A stretch of 27,258 nucleotides of DNA from MED-G116 sp038107835 (GCA_038107835.1 JAYNHH010000030.1:1-27258), one strand, 5' to 3'. Counted from the first letter of the stretch, positions 8,680-17,048 are shown. The notes: generated by a model not told the origin, from the letters alone. Program-made: numbers and translations.

Positions 8680-9318
8680 CTAGCGTGGGATATAGTCGTT
8701 CTTCCATTTCAGCACGACATTGAATGAGACCGAGATCCGCGGAGCATCGGACATGTTGGGATGCACCAGATGATGCAGGAAGGACGGCCAGAGCAGCAGA
8801 TCACCTGCAACAGGCAGGATGCGGTGCTCAGGATCAACCTGGGCATCATCGCGGATGGCGTTCATATTCGCCTGTGGGCGCGGGTCGAAAAAGCTGATGG
8901 CAGCGGGATTCAGGTCGGACCTGAACATGCTTGAATCACTCTGGTCCGGAACCGCAACATAATAGGTCCCCGACAACCAGGAATGCGGGTGATTGTGCAA
9001 ATTGTGGTAATCCGCCTTCATATTCACATTGCCCCACCCCTGAAGAACCCACTCAAGCTCATAGGAAACACCCATTTCACCAGCATAGTCGAGAACAGCC
9101 CGGTCACAGCATTGGCGTAGCCAGATCACCGCAGGATGGTCAGACATGAATAGATTGCTGGCCGTGTAGTTCGTCGTCATGTCATCGGCTTCAATGTTCT
9201 GGGCGAGCAGAAAATCAGCCAGAACCGGATTGGCCTGTTCATTGCCGGGCAGGCGCAGCGACATGAACTGTGTTGGCCATAATTGTCTGAACTGAGGCGT
9301 GCCATCGGCTACCGACAT
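8680..9318 (-). CDS. putative 2OG-Fe(II) oxygenase
   Basis: A 212-residue protein matching the bacterial 2OG-Fe(II) oxygenase group found mostly in marine bacteria and cyanophages (the TIGR02466 type). The first metal-ligand region HNHPHSWLSGTYYV is at 108-121. A middle SFFDPRP follows at 142-148, then PVAGDLLLWPSFLHHLVHP at 169-187, and the 2-oxoglutarate-binding arginine is in APRISVSFNV. These enzymes couple 2-oxoglutarate decarboxylation to oxidation of an unknown substrate. The ATG at 9318 has a strong AGGGAG seven bases upstream; the longer start at 9381 has no such support. Converges on the DUF2721 gene. Confidence 0.88.
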   Translation of the reverse strand: MSVADGTPQFRQLWPTQFMSLRLPGNEQANPVLADFLLAQNIEADDMTTNYTASNLFMSDHPAVIWLRQCCDRAVLDYAGEMGVSYELEWVLQGWGNVNMKADYHNLHNHPHSWLSGTYYVAVPDQSDSSMFRSDLNPAAISFFDPRPQANMNAIRDDAQVDPEHRILPVAGDLLLWPSFLHHLVHPNMSDAPRISVSFNVVLKWKNDYIPR

Positions 9319-9819
9319 GATAAAACTCCCTGATGAATGGCTTACCCAGCCATACCCGGCCAGCACAGCAAAGGCAACCATGATACGCGCCCCAGCCCTA
9401 CACCCATCGGGGCACTGCCGTTAGGGTTTGGATCAGCAAAACAACGAACTTCGCGTCTAAAGATTGTTTAGTGAACAACTTACGCGCTATTTTTTGACTT
9501 TTGACTAATCTTCGAATGATATTTCTGCTTTTGCCTGAACAATACTCTGGTTTTTGTGTCTTTCACGGGTTGGTCTAAATTTCATAATCATGTACATTAC
9601 TGTATGGTTGTGGACTAGGAAGTCCGCCAAGGTAACACACAGCGCTTTGACAAATGCTGCGTTCGCTACAACCAATTTTTGGATGGGTATTTGTCATCCG
9701 GCACCAGCCCTCCGTCGCGGCCATCACGGTAATCATGTAGAAACCGTGCTTACATGAAACCCGGACCCCACAGCTTGAGATGGTATGCGGGTTTGAAACG
9801 ACGATGAAAGGACAGGCTG
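9319..9819. other. long non-coding stretch, relatively AT-rich
   Basis: This 501 bp stretch between divergent genes holds no open frame with a ribosome site. It contains a tandem TTTTGAC repeat at 9492-9505. A short hairpin (GTGGACT, loop AGGA, AGTCCGC) lies near 9611-9628. A 7 bp inverted repeat AAACCCG/CGGGTTT at 9757-9763 and 9788-9794 lies just before the winged-helix gene. It must hold promoters for both flanking genes and could hold a leader or small RNA, but nothing here is decisive. Confidence 0.5.
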
Positions 9820-10110
9820 ATGCCGACTATTGGCCATTATGCAACCCTAAGAAATCTTCTACTTGAAATGGAACGTGATCTGCAGATATCCGGACTCAGC
9901 GACATCGACAAGCGCGTTATGTCGACGCTGGTTCTACTTGACGAGGGACGATATGAAACGGTGCATCTCAATGATATCAGAGACCATGCACTTACCGCAT
10001 CGATTCCGGCGCCTTCGCTCTACCGGTCCTTTCAGACCCTGATCAATATGGGCTTGATCAACAAGGTCGGCTCAGCACGATCAGGACTTTACCAGCTGAC
10101 GTCCTCCTAG
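9820..10110 (+). CDS. small winged-helix DNA-binding protein
   Basis: A 96-residue protein with GAAAGGA ideally placed before its ATG. Residues about 25-90 read as a winged helix-turn-helix: an LSDIDKRVMSTLVLLDEG helix, an NDIRDHALTASIPAPSLYRSFQTLINMGLI recognition region, then a wing with KVGSARSGLYQLT. The SLYRSFQTLINMGLI segment is typical of MarR/PadR-like regulators. There is no ligand-binding extension, so it may act as a small transcription factor. The inverted repeat just upstream may be its own operator (inference). The following TauE-type exporter is 142 bp downstream on the same strand. Confidence 0.72.
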   Translation: MPTIGHYATLRNLLLEMERDLQISGLSDIDKRVMSTLVLLDEGRYETVHLNDIRDHALTASIPAPSLYRSFQTLINMGLINKVGSARSGLYQLTSS

Positions 10111-10252
10111 GGATCGGCCCGACAAATGGTGGCTGAAGGGGGCTGGGCATCCGTCTGCCCACTTCCGCAGACCTCACTCCAGAATGGCAGTCGCCAGGCG
10201 AGGCACGGGTCAGCCGTGGTCCGCCGGGGAGCCTCTGACAACAGGTGGCGTG

Positions 10253-11044
10253 ATGGACGGATTTTCCATATTGGCTTCCAACCCGGCACAGTTCTGGATT
10301 GTGGCGGCACTTTCAGTCTTTTTTTTGTCTGTTGCCAAGTCAGGCTTCGGTGGTGCGCTCGCATCGATGAGCGTACCGGTGATGCTGTTTGTGCTGTCGC
10401 CAAAGGAAGCGCTCGCCGTGCTGTTGCCGATGTTCCTGATCACATCGGTTGGCGTGTTCTTTATCTGGTACAAGCACTGTCACTGGCGGCTGGTTGGCTT
10501 CATGTGCCTGTTCGCGCTGGTCGGCCAATTTGTCGGCTGGCTGGTCTTTGACCATCTCACCGATCATCTCCTGAAACTTTGCATAGGTGTTGTCGCCGTC
10601 ATCACTGCGGCAAATTACTGGATCAACATTCTGCGGGCCAGAGCCGAGACAAAAACCCCTGCCTGGGCCGAGAGACATCTCTGGAAACGCGCTTCCATCT
10701 GGTGCGGCCTGTCCGGCATGTCAAGTTTTGTGTCCTTGTCCGGCGGCATACCGGCACAGATTTTCCTGTTGCCCCACCGCCTCAGCAAAGAGGCCTTTGT
10801 CGGCTCATTCAGTGTCTATTTCATGGTGATAGATCTGTTGAAAGCACCACTCTTTCTTGAGCTGAACCTGCTGTCACCGGCAAGTTTGAAAATCTCGGCA
10901 ATGCTCTTGCCCGTCGTCCCGCTCGGCGTGATTGTCGGCTGGTGGCTCAACAGACGGATAAATGACCGGATTTTCTATCATGTTTCCTACGCGTTTCTTC
11001 TCGGTCTTGGCACCAAGCTGCTGTTCGATGCCTTAGCGACCTGA
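10253..11044 (+). CDS. TauE/SafE-family sulfite/sulfonate exporter-like protein
   Basis: A 263-residue membrane protein with about seven to eight hydrophobic segments and the duplicated TauE/SafE layout. The N-terminal half carries KSGFGGALASMSVPVMLF; the second half carries SGMSSFVSLSGGIPAQIFLL. The family is linked to export of sulfite or sulfoacetate and other small anions; the substrate here is unknown. The ATG at 10253 is preceded by AGGTGG and removes an unsupported 23-residue leader from the longer frame. Its last 12 bp overlap the end of the convergent alpha/beta hydrolase gene. Confidence 0.88.
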   Translation: MDGFSILASNPAQFWIVAALSVFFLSVAKSGFGGALASMSVPVMLFVLSPKEALAVLLPMFLITSVGVFFIWYKHCHWRLVGFMCLFALVGQFVGWLVFDHLTDHLLKLCIGVVAVITAANYWINILRARAETKTPAWAERHLWKRASIWCGLSGMSSFVSLSGGIPAQIFLLPHRLSKEAFVGSFSVYFMVIDLLKAPLFLELNLLSPASLKISAMLLPVVPLGVIVGWWLNRRINDRIFYHVSYAFLLGLGTKLLFDALAT

Positions 11045-12028
11045 TACCGGCCAGCCCGGCTGCGCAGAGAGCCACCGCAGCATCTCCTCAACGGCAAAGC
11101 CTGTCTGCTGTGGTGATACGATATCCCCGGCAATAACATGCGCATATTCATCATCACCGTTACCAAGCTGCGGGTGAACGAGGGCCACGGCACCACCCCA
11201 CTGATCGGCGAACGCGGCTGTCTCTGCCGGATCAACGACCAGATCATCCATGCTGTAATAAAACAGCGCCGGAACGGACATTCCGGAAAAATCTTCCCCC
11301 ATCACGGCCTCAACAAGTGCGGCCATCGGCAGAAGCGCGGTGGTTGGGTAGGTGGTTGTCCAATATCTGGCATGCAACATGTTTCGTGGTTCAGAGTTAC
11401 GACTGTCACCAACTATCAAAGGCAGCCACTGGCGCGCAAATGGCCATGTCAATAGGCTGGCGGCCCGGCTATTGATGCCAAAATTCGGCGAGACAAAAAT
11501 AAGGCCACCAACATTTTCCATGGTGGCATCGTCCAGCGCCGCAGCGGCGGCAAGGGTGGCGCCCGTCGAGGTTGAGATGACAAGCACCCTGTCACCAATT
11601 GATCGTCCAATGGCCATCGCCTCGCCGACATCCTGCATCCAGCTCGCCACATCTGCCCCGGCCATTGCGGCTGACCCCCGCCCATGTCCGGTCAATCGCG
11701 TGAAATACAGATTGGCACCCAGCGCCTCCGCCACCAGATCTGGAACAGGGCGCAACTCCTCAGAGCTTGCTGAGAAGCCATGGATATAGACGATTGCGAC
11801 AGGCGTTTTTTCGCCCGGTATGCCGAACCAGGAAACACGCTTGTGGGTTCCGGGAACAATATCGTCAAAGCGCGCCTCTGCGATGGACAGATAGGCATCG
11901 ACATCATCTGGAATGGCGATGCGACGATAATCAATCTGGAGTGTTGCCGGTTCACGTGGACCGAAAATCCACAAGGCACCCAAAACCATAGCCACACAGA
12001 TGATGATTTTTGCAGCAACCCCGCGCAT
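11033..12028 (-). CDS. membrane-anchored or secreted alpha/beta hydrolase
   Basis: A 331-residue protein with one N-terminal hydrophobic helix (about residues 5-22), so it is probably anchored in or exported across the inner membrane. The alpha/beta-hydrolase core has the oxyanion motif HGFSASSEE, the nucleophile elbow in VISTSTGATLA, an acid in YSMDDLVVD, and the histidine in DEYAHVIAGD. The elbow reads S-T-S-T-G, so the usual first Gly of GxSxG is Ser. The likely activity is an esterase or lysophospholipase; the substrate is unknown. The ATG at 12028 has GGGGA nine bases upstream and is preferred to a TTG at 12037. Confidence 0.85.
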   Translation of the reverse strand: MRGVAAKIIICVAMVLGALWIFGPREPATLQIDYRRIAIPDDVDAYLSIAEARFDDIVPGTHKRVSWFGIPGEKTPVAIVYIHGFSASSEELRPVPDLVAEALGANLYFTRLTGHGRGSAAMAGADVASWMQDVGEAMAIGRSIGDRVLVISTSTGATLAAAAALDDATMENVGGLIFVSPNFGINSRAASLLTWPFARQWLPLIVGDSRNSEPRNMLHARYWTTTYPTTALLPMAALVEAVMGEDFSGMSVPALFYYSMDDLVVDPAETAAFADQWGGAVALVHPQLGNGDDEYAHVIAGDIVSPQQTGFAVEEMLRWLSAQPGWPVSGR

Positions 12029-12186
12029 GTCAATCAATCCCCGCTCCGCCCATAACGCAAATCCCCAGCCACCCAGCTACGCAAAAAGACAGAAGGCCAG
12101 GGTATCGACTAAACCGGTCTTAGGCTATAGAACCTGTTCAGACACGCAACACCGACTTTTCCAATTTTGTTTTGAGGCGCCTCACC

Positions 12187-13440
12187 ATGCAACAGATTTC
12201 GCCAGAGATGCTGGAGACCATCCGCAGCAAATTCGCCCAGATCGATCAGTGTCCGGAACAGGGCCAGCGGGTTTTCTTTGAGAATGCCGGTGGGGCGTTG
12301 ACGCTCCATTCCGTTGTTGAAAATTCCCACAGATATGCTGCCATTCCCGACAATCAGGGACGCGACAATGCCGGATCGCATGAATTGGTGCGCGTCATCA
12401 AGAAGGCCAAGGACGATATGCGCGTCATGATGAATGCGCCCGATGGACAGTTTTTTGTTGGTGAGAGCGGCACTGAATTATTGTTCCGTCTGATTATGAA
12501 TGCCTGCCTCGGTGTGGCGGTGGACGGGGTCGTTATTGGCTCGACAGTCGAACATCCTGCCACAAGAAGCGCCTGTGCGCGCTGGTCGAAAATCAGCGGT
12601 AACAGGCATGTTCTGATCCCACATGACGATGCTCTTGGGCTGGTAGCAGCTGCAGATTATGCTGCAACCGTCACTGCAGATACGCGGGTCGCGACCATTC
12701 TTCACACATCCCCCGTCACCGGAATGGGCATGGATGTTGCGGCGATTTCAGCCGCAATCCGTAAAGTGGCGCCTGACTGCTTCATCATAGTCGACGGCAT
12801 CCAGCATGCCGCACATGGCCTCATCGACATCAAGAGCTACGATGTCGATGGCTATGTGATTTCTCCCTATAAAATGTTCTCCCGACATGGATATGGATTT
12901 GCCTGGATTTCAGACAGGCTGTCAGCGGTGCCGCATGATTCGCTTGTTGGCGGCCCTGAGGATAACTGGGAGTTGGGAACCCGTGATACCGGTGCCTATG
13001 CAACCCTGTCTGATGTTGCGGACTATCTGGAATGGCTCGGCGAACAGGTAAGCGACGTGTCTGACCGCCGGGCCAAATTCGAAGCCGCTGGTGCCGCCAT
13101 TCACGCGCACGAGAAAACGCTGACCGACGCCATGATCCATGGCACAGGCAACCATACCGGCCTTGCCAAAATGGACAGGGTGACGATCATCGGTGGCCCG
13201 GAGAATGCAGCGCGTGAGGGGCTGGTGTCGATTTATGTCGACGGCATCGCCTCGGCCGAGGTTGTGACCCGCCTGAATGAAGAGGGCATCCGCACACATC
13301 TTCGCAAGGCCGATCACTATTCTGGCAACATTCTTGATCCGCTGGGCGTCGATGGTTGTGTGCGGGTTTCAATGTGTCACTACAACAGCATTCATGAGGT
13401 GGCACAGTTTCTGGCAGTGATGGAAACCATCGCCGAATAG
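12187..13440 (+). CDS. class V aminotransferase-fold PLP enzyme
   Basis: A 417-residue PLP enzyme of the aminotransferase class V / cysteine-desulfurase-like group. Signatures are FFENAGG near residue 30, GSTVEHPAT at 118-126, the PLP-ring-binding D203 with H207 in VDGIQHAAHG, and the Schiff-base lysine K229 in SPYKMFSRHG. I see no obvious SufS/NifS active-site Cys loop, so desulfurase activity is not assumed; racemase, epimerase, lyase or kynureninase-like chemistry is possible. The ATG at 12187 has GAGG ten bases before it; a TTG at 12172 gives a longer form. It is divergent from the alpha/beta hydrolase and converges on metZ. A GAAC-CT-GTTC inverted repeat lies at 12130-12139 upstream. Confidence 0.85.
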   Translation: MQQISPEMLETIRSKFAQIDQCPEQGQRVFFENAGGALTLHSVVENSHRYAAIPDNQGRDNAGSHELVRVIKKAKDDMRVMMNAPDGQFFVGESGTELLFRLIMNACLGVAVDGVVIGSTVEHPATRSACARWSKISGNRHVLIPHDDALGLVAAADYAATVTADTRVATILHTSPVTGMGMDVAAISAAIRKVAPDCFIIVDGIQHAAHGLIDIKSYDVDGYVISPYKMFSRHGYGFAWISDRLSAVPHDSLVGGPEDNWELGTRDTGAYATLSDVADYLEWLGEQVSDVSDRRAKFEAAGAAIHAHEKTLTDAMIHGTGNHTGLAKMDRVTIIGGPENAAREGLVSIYVDGIASAEVVTRLNEEGIRTHLRKADHYSGNILDPLGVDGCVRVSMCHYNSIHEVAQFLAVMETIAE

Positions 13441-13461
13441 GCCGGGCATTGCGTTGGCATG

Positions 13462-14685
13462 TCAGCCAAGAACGGCGAGTGCTGTCTGCAGATCCTCGAT
13501 CAAATCATCCGCCGCCTCCAGGCCGACCGAGAGTCGAAGATCTGCATTGGTAACGCCAAGTGCCGCAAGGTCATCCTCGCTGAGGCTGGAATGTGTTGTC
13601 GTGTAGGGGTGGCAGGCAAGTGATTTGCTGTCACCCAGATTGTTTGAAATATCGATCAAGGACAGATTGTCCAGAAGGCGAAAGGCCTCTGTCTTGCCAC
13701 CATGAATGCGGAAGGCCAGAACCGTTCCGAAGCCAGCCATCTGCCGACAGGCAAGATCATGCTGGGGATGGGTCTCGAGCCCGGGGTAAAAAACTGACTC
13801 CACCGCCGGATGACCCGTCAACCATTGTGCAATCCTGCCAGCTGAGATGCTTTGCGCGTCATAGCGAAGGGCAAAGGTTTCAAGCGATTTCAGCATCACC
13901 CAGGCATTGAAGGCGCTCATCGCGGCACCGGTCTGACGGTAGAATGGCAGCAACACATCATCGATGAATTTCCGGCTTCCCAGAACGGCGCCACCCATCA
14001 GCCGCCCCTGTCCGTCGATATGCTTCGTCGTGGAGTAAATCACGATATCGGCACCATTTTCCAACGGGCGTTGCTTGAGTGCGGTGGCAAAGACATTGTC
14101 AACAACCACGCGCGCCCCGGCCTCATGCGCCAATTTTGAGACAGCGGCAATGTCCACCAACTCGAGAAGCGGGTTTGAGGGCGTCTCGAAAAACACCAGC
14201 TTGGTTGGTGTCGCCAGAGCGGCGCGCCAGGCATCAAGATCACGGCCGTCAATCAGCACCGTCTCAATGCCCCATTTCGGCAGTGTCTTGGTCAGAATTC
14301 CATGACAGGCTCCGAACAGCGCCCGGCTCGCCACAACCCTGTCACCCGCCTGCAACTGGCACGCCATCACCGCAAAAACAGCGGCCATGCCCGTTCCCGT
14401 CGCCTTGCAGGCCTCAGCGCCTTCAAGAAGGGCGAGACGTGACTCAAACATCTCAACAGTTGGGTTGCCGTAGCGCGAATAGACAAAATTATCGGTCTCA
14501 TCCCGAAAGGCCGCGGCTGCCTGCTCGGCCGAGTCATAGACATAACCAGACGACATGAAGAGCGCTTCGCTAGTCTCACGATTTGGAGACCGGTTCAAGC
14601 CGCCCCGCACAAGTTTTGTTGAGAGACGGTGTTCAGATTTTTTCATTGCTGCCATTTTGCTTGGGTTGTCCCGGACACTGGCCAT
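13462..14685 (-). CDS. metZ: O-succinylhomoserine sulfhydrylase
   Basis: A gamma-family Cys/Met-metabolism PLP enzyme of up to 407 residues. It makes homocysteine from O-succinylhomoserine and sulfide in methionine synthesis. Seen in sequence: SRYGNPT at 70-76, PLP-binding D196 in VVVDNVFAT, and the PLP lysine K221 within YSTTKHIDGQGR. The HIDGQGR form is the one I associate with MetZ rather than MetB/MetC. Start is uncertain: ATGs at 14685, 14655 and 14646 are in frame, none with a strong ribosome site, and 14646 (MKKSEHRLS) best fits typical family length. It follows a LysR gene on the same strand after 119 bp. Confidence 0.9.
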   Translation of the reverse strand: MASVRDNPSKMAAMKKSEHRLSTKLVRGGLNRSPNRETSEALFMSSGYVYDSAEQAAAAFRDETDNFVYSRYGNPTVEMFESRLALLEGAEACKATGTGMAAVFAVMACQLQAGDRVVASRALFGACHGILTKTLPKWGIETVLIDGRDLDAWRAALATPTKLVFFETPSNPLLELVDIAAVSKLAHEAGARVVVDNVFATALKQRPLENGADIVIYSTTKHIDGQGRLMGGAVLGSRKFIDDVLLPFYRQTGAAMSAFNAWVMLKSLETFALRYDAQSISAGRIAQWLTGHPAVESVFYPGLETHPQHDLACRQMAGFGTVLAFRIHGGKTEAFRLLDNLSLIDISNNLGDSKSLACHPYTTTHSSLSEDDLAALGVTNADLRLSVGLEAADDLIEDLQTALAVLG

Positions 14686-14710
14686 TCAGTTCGGTTACAG
14701 ACCGACACAT

Positions 14711-14739
14711 ACCATAAATCATCACAAAACATAGCGCAA
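14711..14739 (-). promoter_or_regulatory. weak candidate promoter for metZ
   Basis: On the minus strand TTGCGC and TATGGT are separated by 17 bases, just upstream of metZ. The match to the sigma-70 consensus is modest (three and four of six). An inverted repeat ATAAAT/ATTTAT brackets the same stretch. I looked for a SAM-II type methionine riboswitch here and saw no convincing one. Confidence 0.2.
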
Positions 14740-14804
14740 TTTATCAGACCCTGCGTGAACCGACATCCCCCAGAACCAGAGAAAACACCCGAGGGATGGT
14801 CAAT

Positions 14805-15713
14805 CTAGTCGGCCCCAAAGCTCTGATAATCCCTCACACATTGTTTGGCAAAATCGACAAAGACCCGCATTTTCTGCGGATAGAGGCGGCGTGACGCGGT
14901 GAGCGCCACAATCTGCGCCCGTGGCTCAGGAATGATCGCCGGGCAGATTTGGACCAGCGCACCGGAGCGAAGGGGATTGCGGCAATATAATTCCGGCATC
15001 AGGCCAACACCACCCCCTTGCATGATAACCTCACGCAGCAAAATCGGATCATTGATACTCATCGCCGCAGACGTATCAAGATATTGCCGGCCATGCTGGC
15101 CCTTCAGACCAAGCCGGCGGCTTTTGTAGCGTCGCTCGCAGAATTTGATGTGCGATCTGAGAGCGGCCAGTTGGTCCGCCCAGTCAAATTGCGCGGCATA
15201 GCCGGGTGACGCCACCCAGATAAGGGGTGTTTCGACGATTTTCTGGCTGTTCAACTCGGAATCCTCAAACGGCCCAACCGCCAGCGCGACATCAATATCC
15301 TCAATCAGCAGATTGACCTGCTGCGAGGTGACCAGCACTTCCAGCCTGATATCTGGAAACCGGGCGTTGAATTCGGCGAGGCGTCCACCAATCACCTCAC
15401 GGCTGAAAGCCATTGGCATGGCGATTTTCAGGCTGCCACCCGGCTTGTGCCGCAACCCCGAGATGGCCTCGTCGGCAGCGGCCACCTGATCCATAATCTG
15501 CTGCGCATGCGGAAGAAACCTCTCTCCCTCGGCGGTAAGCCTGAACTGCCGTGTGTTGCGGTCAATCAGCCGCAGATCCAGCTTTTCCTCCAACCGTGTG
15601 AGACAGCGACTCACCGTCGATTTTGGCATATTCAGCCGTGCCGCCGCCGCACGCACGCCCTGAGTCTCGCACAGGGCCAGAAAAACCGGCAAATCATCAA
15701 TGTTCCATTTCAT
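14805..15713 (-). CDS. LysR-family transcriptional regulator, divergent from ligAB
   Basis: A 302-residue LysR regulator. The N-terminal helix-turn-helix spans about 15-65, with VRAAAARLNMPKSTVSRCLTRLEEKL as the core, followed by the substrate-binding domain from about 90. The ATG at 15713 is chosen; the frame also opens with TTG six bases earlier. It is divergent from ligA across about 100 bp, the classical arrangement for a LysR regulator that controls its neighbour in response to a pathway compound. Its likely job is control of ligAB, by analogy with LigR-type regulators (inference). Confidence 0.9.
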   Translation of the reverse strand: MKWNIDDLPVFLALCETQGVRAAAARLNMPKSTVSRCLTRLEEKLDLRLIDRNTRQFRLTAEGERFLPHAQQIMDQVAAADEAISGLRHKPGGSLKIAMPMAFSREVIGGRLAEFNARFPDIRLEVLVTSQQVNLLIEDIDVALAVGPFEDSELNSQKIVETPLIWVASPGYAAQFDWADQLAALRSHIKFCERRYKSRRLGLKGQHGRQYLDTSAAMSINDPILLREVIMQGGGVGLMPELYCRNPLRSGALVQICPAIIPEPRAQIVALTASRRLYPQKMRVFVDFAKQCVRDYQSFGAD

Positions 15714-15737
15714 GGACAATCCGTCCTGTTTTTAGCG

Positions 15738-15749
15738 TATTGTTCAATA
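15738..15749. promoter_or_regulatory. candidate LysR operator between lysR and ligA
   Basis: TATTG-TT-CAATA is an inverted repeat with 5 bp arms in the 104 bp divergent region. A second loose pair, GTATT and AATAC, overlaps it from 15737 to about 15756. Position and dyad symmetry fit the site of the adjacent LysR protein; binding is inferred. Confidence 0.45.
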
Positions 15750-15817
15750 TGAAATACTGTTTTAGCTTTGTACAGTCCATGTGACTCAGCGTGTCGACCC
15801 CGTCAAAGGAGGCCCAG

Positions 15818-16216
15818 ATGACAGAACGTGACTATGATGATGTTCCCGGCACCTATGTGCTTGATGGGCGCAGCTACAGACGCGGCTATCACTTGAACAT
15901 GTTCTGCATGTCGCTGAACAAGGCCGAATGTCGCGAGGAATTTGCCAAGGATGAAAACGCCTATCTACAGACCTTTGCGATGACTGAAGAGCAGCGGCAA
16001 GCGGTCCTCGAGCGGAACTATCTGGGCATGCTCAAACTTGGTGCCAATGTCTATTACGCCTTCAAGCTGGTCAGCCATGACCGCCAGCCTCCGCAGGTGA
16101 TGTATGGCAAGATGAGTGACCCGGAGCTGAGTTTTGATGAATTTCAGCAGATGATGCTGAATGGCGGCCGCCCAATTGAGGGCAACCGCAGCCGGAAGGA
16201 GCAGTGCAATGGCTAG
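15818..16216 (+). CDS. ligA: protocatechuate 4,5-dioxygenase, alpha (small) subunit
   Basis: A 132-residue protein that aligns by eye to Sphingobium LigA along most of its length. Matching stretches include GYHLNMFCMSLNKAECREEF, MTEEQRQAVLERNYLGMLKLG, and the C-terminal MMLNGGRP. LigA packs on LigB and closes the active site of the extradiol dioxygenase that opens protocatechuate between C4 and C5. The ATG at 15818 has a near-perfect AAAGGAGG six bases upstream, one of the strongest ribosome sites in the window; an upstream GTG at 15791 is rejected. The stop overlaps the ligB start by 8 bp, implying coupled translation and a fixed subunit ratio. Confidence 0.92.
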   Translation: MTERDYDDVPGTYVLDGRSYRRGYHLNMFCMSLNKAECREEFAKDENAYLQTFAMTEEQRQAVLERNYLGMLKLGANVYYAFKLVSHDRQPPQVMYGKMSDPELSFDEFQQMMLNGGRPIEGNRSRKEQCNG

Positions 16217-17048
16217 AGTGATTGCGGGAATAGGAACATCACATGTACCCGGCGTTGGCGCCGCCATGGACAATGGCAAGACACATGAGGACTATTGGCA
16301 GAAACTCTTTGCCGGATTTGGACCGCTGCGCGCCTGGCACCGCGACAATGTGCCTGATGTGAATATCATCGTTTTCAATGATCACGCGACCTCCTACTCG
16401 CTTGATTCATATTCCACCTTCACTATCGGTGTTGGTGAGGAGTTCAAGCCGGCTGATGAGGGCTGGGGACCGCGCGCGGTGCCTGTTGTGCAGGGGCATC
16501 CGGAATTGGCGTGGCATCTTGTTGAACAGCTGATGGCCGAAGAGTTCGACATGGCCGTCGCTGGAAGCCTCGACGTCGACCATGGGCTGACAGTGCCGCT
16601 CTCGATCGCCTATGACCAGCCAGACGCGTGGCCGGCCCCGGTTATTCCGGTCTGCGTGAATGTCATTCAACACCCTCTGCCAACGGCGCTGCGCTGCTAC
16701 AGGCTCGGGCAGGCCATCGGGCGGGCGGTTGCCAGCTTTGATGATGATCTGACGGTTGGCATCTGGGGGACCGGTGGGCTATCGCATCAATTGGGCGGCG
16801 AGCGAGCAGGTGTCGTCAATCCTGATTTTGACAAGCAGTTTCTGGACAATCTGGTTAGCGATCCGCTGGCGAACACGAAATTCTCGCATACGGATTTCAT
16901 CCGTGAAGCTGGCTGCGAGGGCGTGGAGATGATCATGTGGAACGTCATGCGTGGGGCGCTTGGTGACACTGTCAAAGAGGTTTATCGGCTGTATCACATT
17001 CCCGTTTCGGCCACCGCCTATGGGGCGATCATTCTGGAAACTGGCTAA
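16209..17048 (+). CDS. ligB: protocatechuate 4,5-dioxygenase, beta (catalytic) subunit
   Basis: A 279-residue class III extradiol dioxygenase subunit. Iron-binding and catalytic residues are all present: H12 in GTSHVPG, H59 in FNDHATSY, the base H193 in GTGGLSHQLGG, and the glutamate region GCEGVEMIMW at 235-244. It also has FKPADEGWGPR and SLDVDHGLTVPLS, as in LigB of Sphingobium. With LigA it would convert protocatechuate plus O2 to 4-carboxy-2-hydroxymuconate semialdehyde; gallate or a related catechol acid is an alternative substrate. The family is about 20 residues longer in Sphingobium, at the C-terminus. No later pathway gene (ligC, ligI, ligJ, ligK) lies in the window. Confidence 0.92.
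   Translation: MARVIAGIGTSHVPGVGAAMDNGKTHEDYWQKLFAGFGPLRAWHRDNVPDVNIIVFNDHATSYSLDSYSTFTIGVGEEFKPADEGWGPRAVPVVQGHPELAWHLVEQLMAEEFDMAVAGSLDVDHGLTVPLSIAYDQPDAWPAPVIPVCVNVIQHPLPTALRCYRLGQAIGRAVASFDDDLTVGIWGTGGLSHQLGGERAGVVNPDFDKQFLDNLVSDPLANTKFSHTDFIREAGCEGVEMIMWNVMRGALGDTVKEVYRLYHIPVSATAYGAIILETG

Noticed and set aside
9554..9757. 67-codon plus-strand open frame in the gap before the winged-helix gene
   Set aside because: No ATG or ribosome site at its start, no recognisable domain, and codon use unlike neighbouring genes.
12130..12139. GAAC-CT-GTTC inverted repeat before the class V PLP enzyme, considered as a LexA box
   Set aside because: Alphaproteobacterial SOS boxes are direct repeats of the GTTC type with seven-base spacing, and the downstream gene has no DNA-repair role.
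14686..14804. Possible SAM-II riboswitch before metZ
   Set aside because: This is where alphaproteobacterial met genes often carry one, but I could not match the conserved stem and pseudoknot sequences; an Infernal search with the SAM-II model would settle it.
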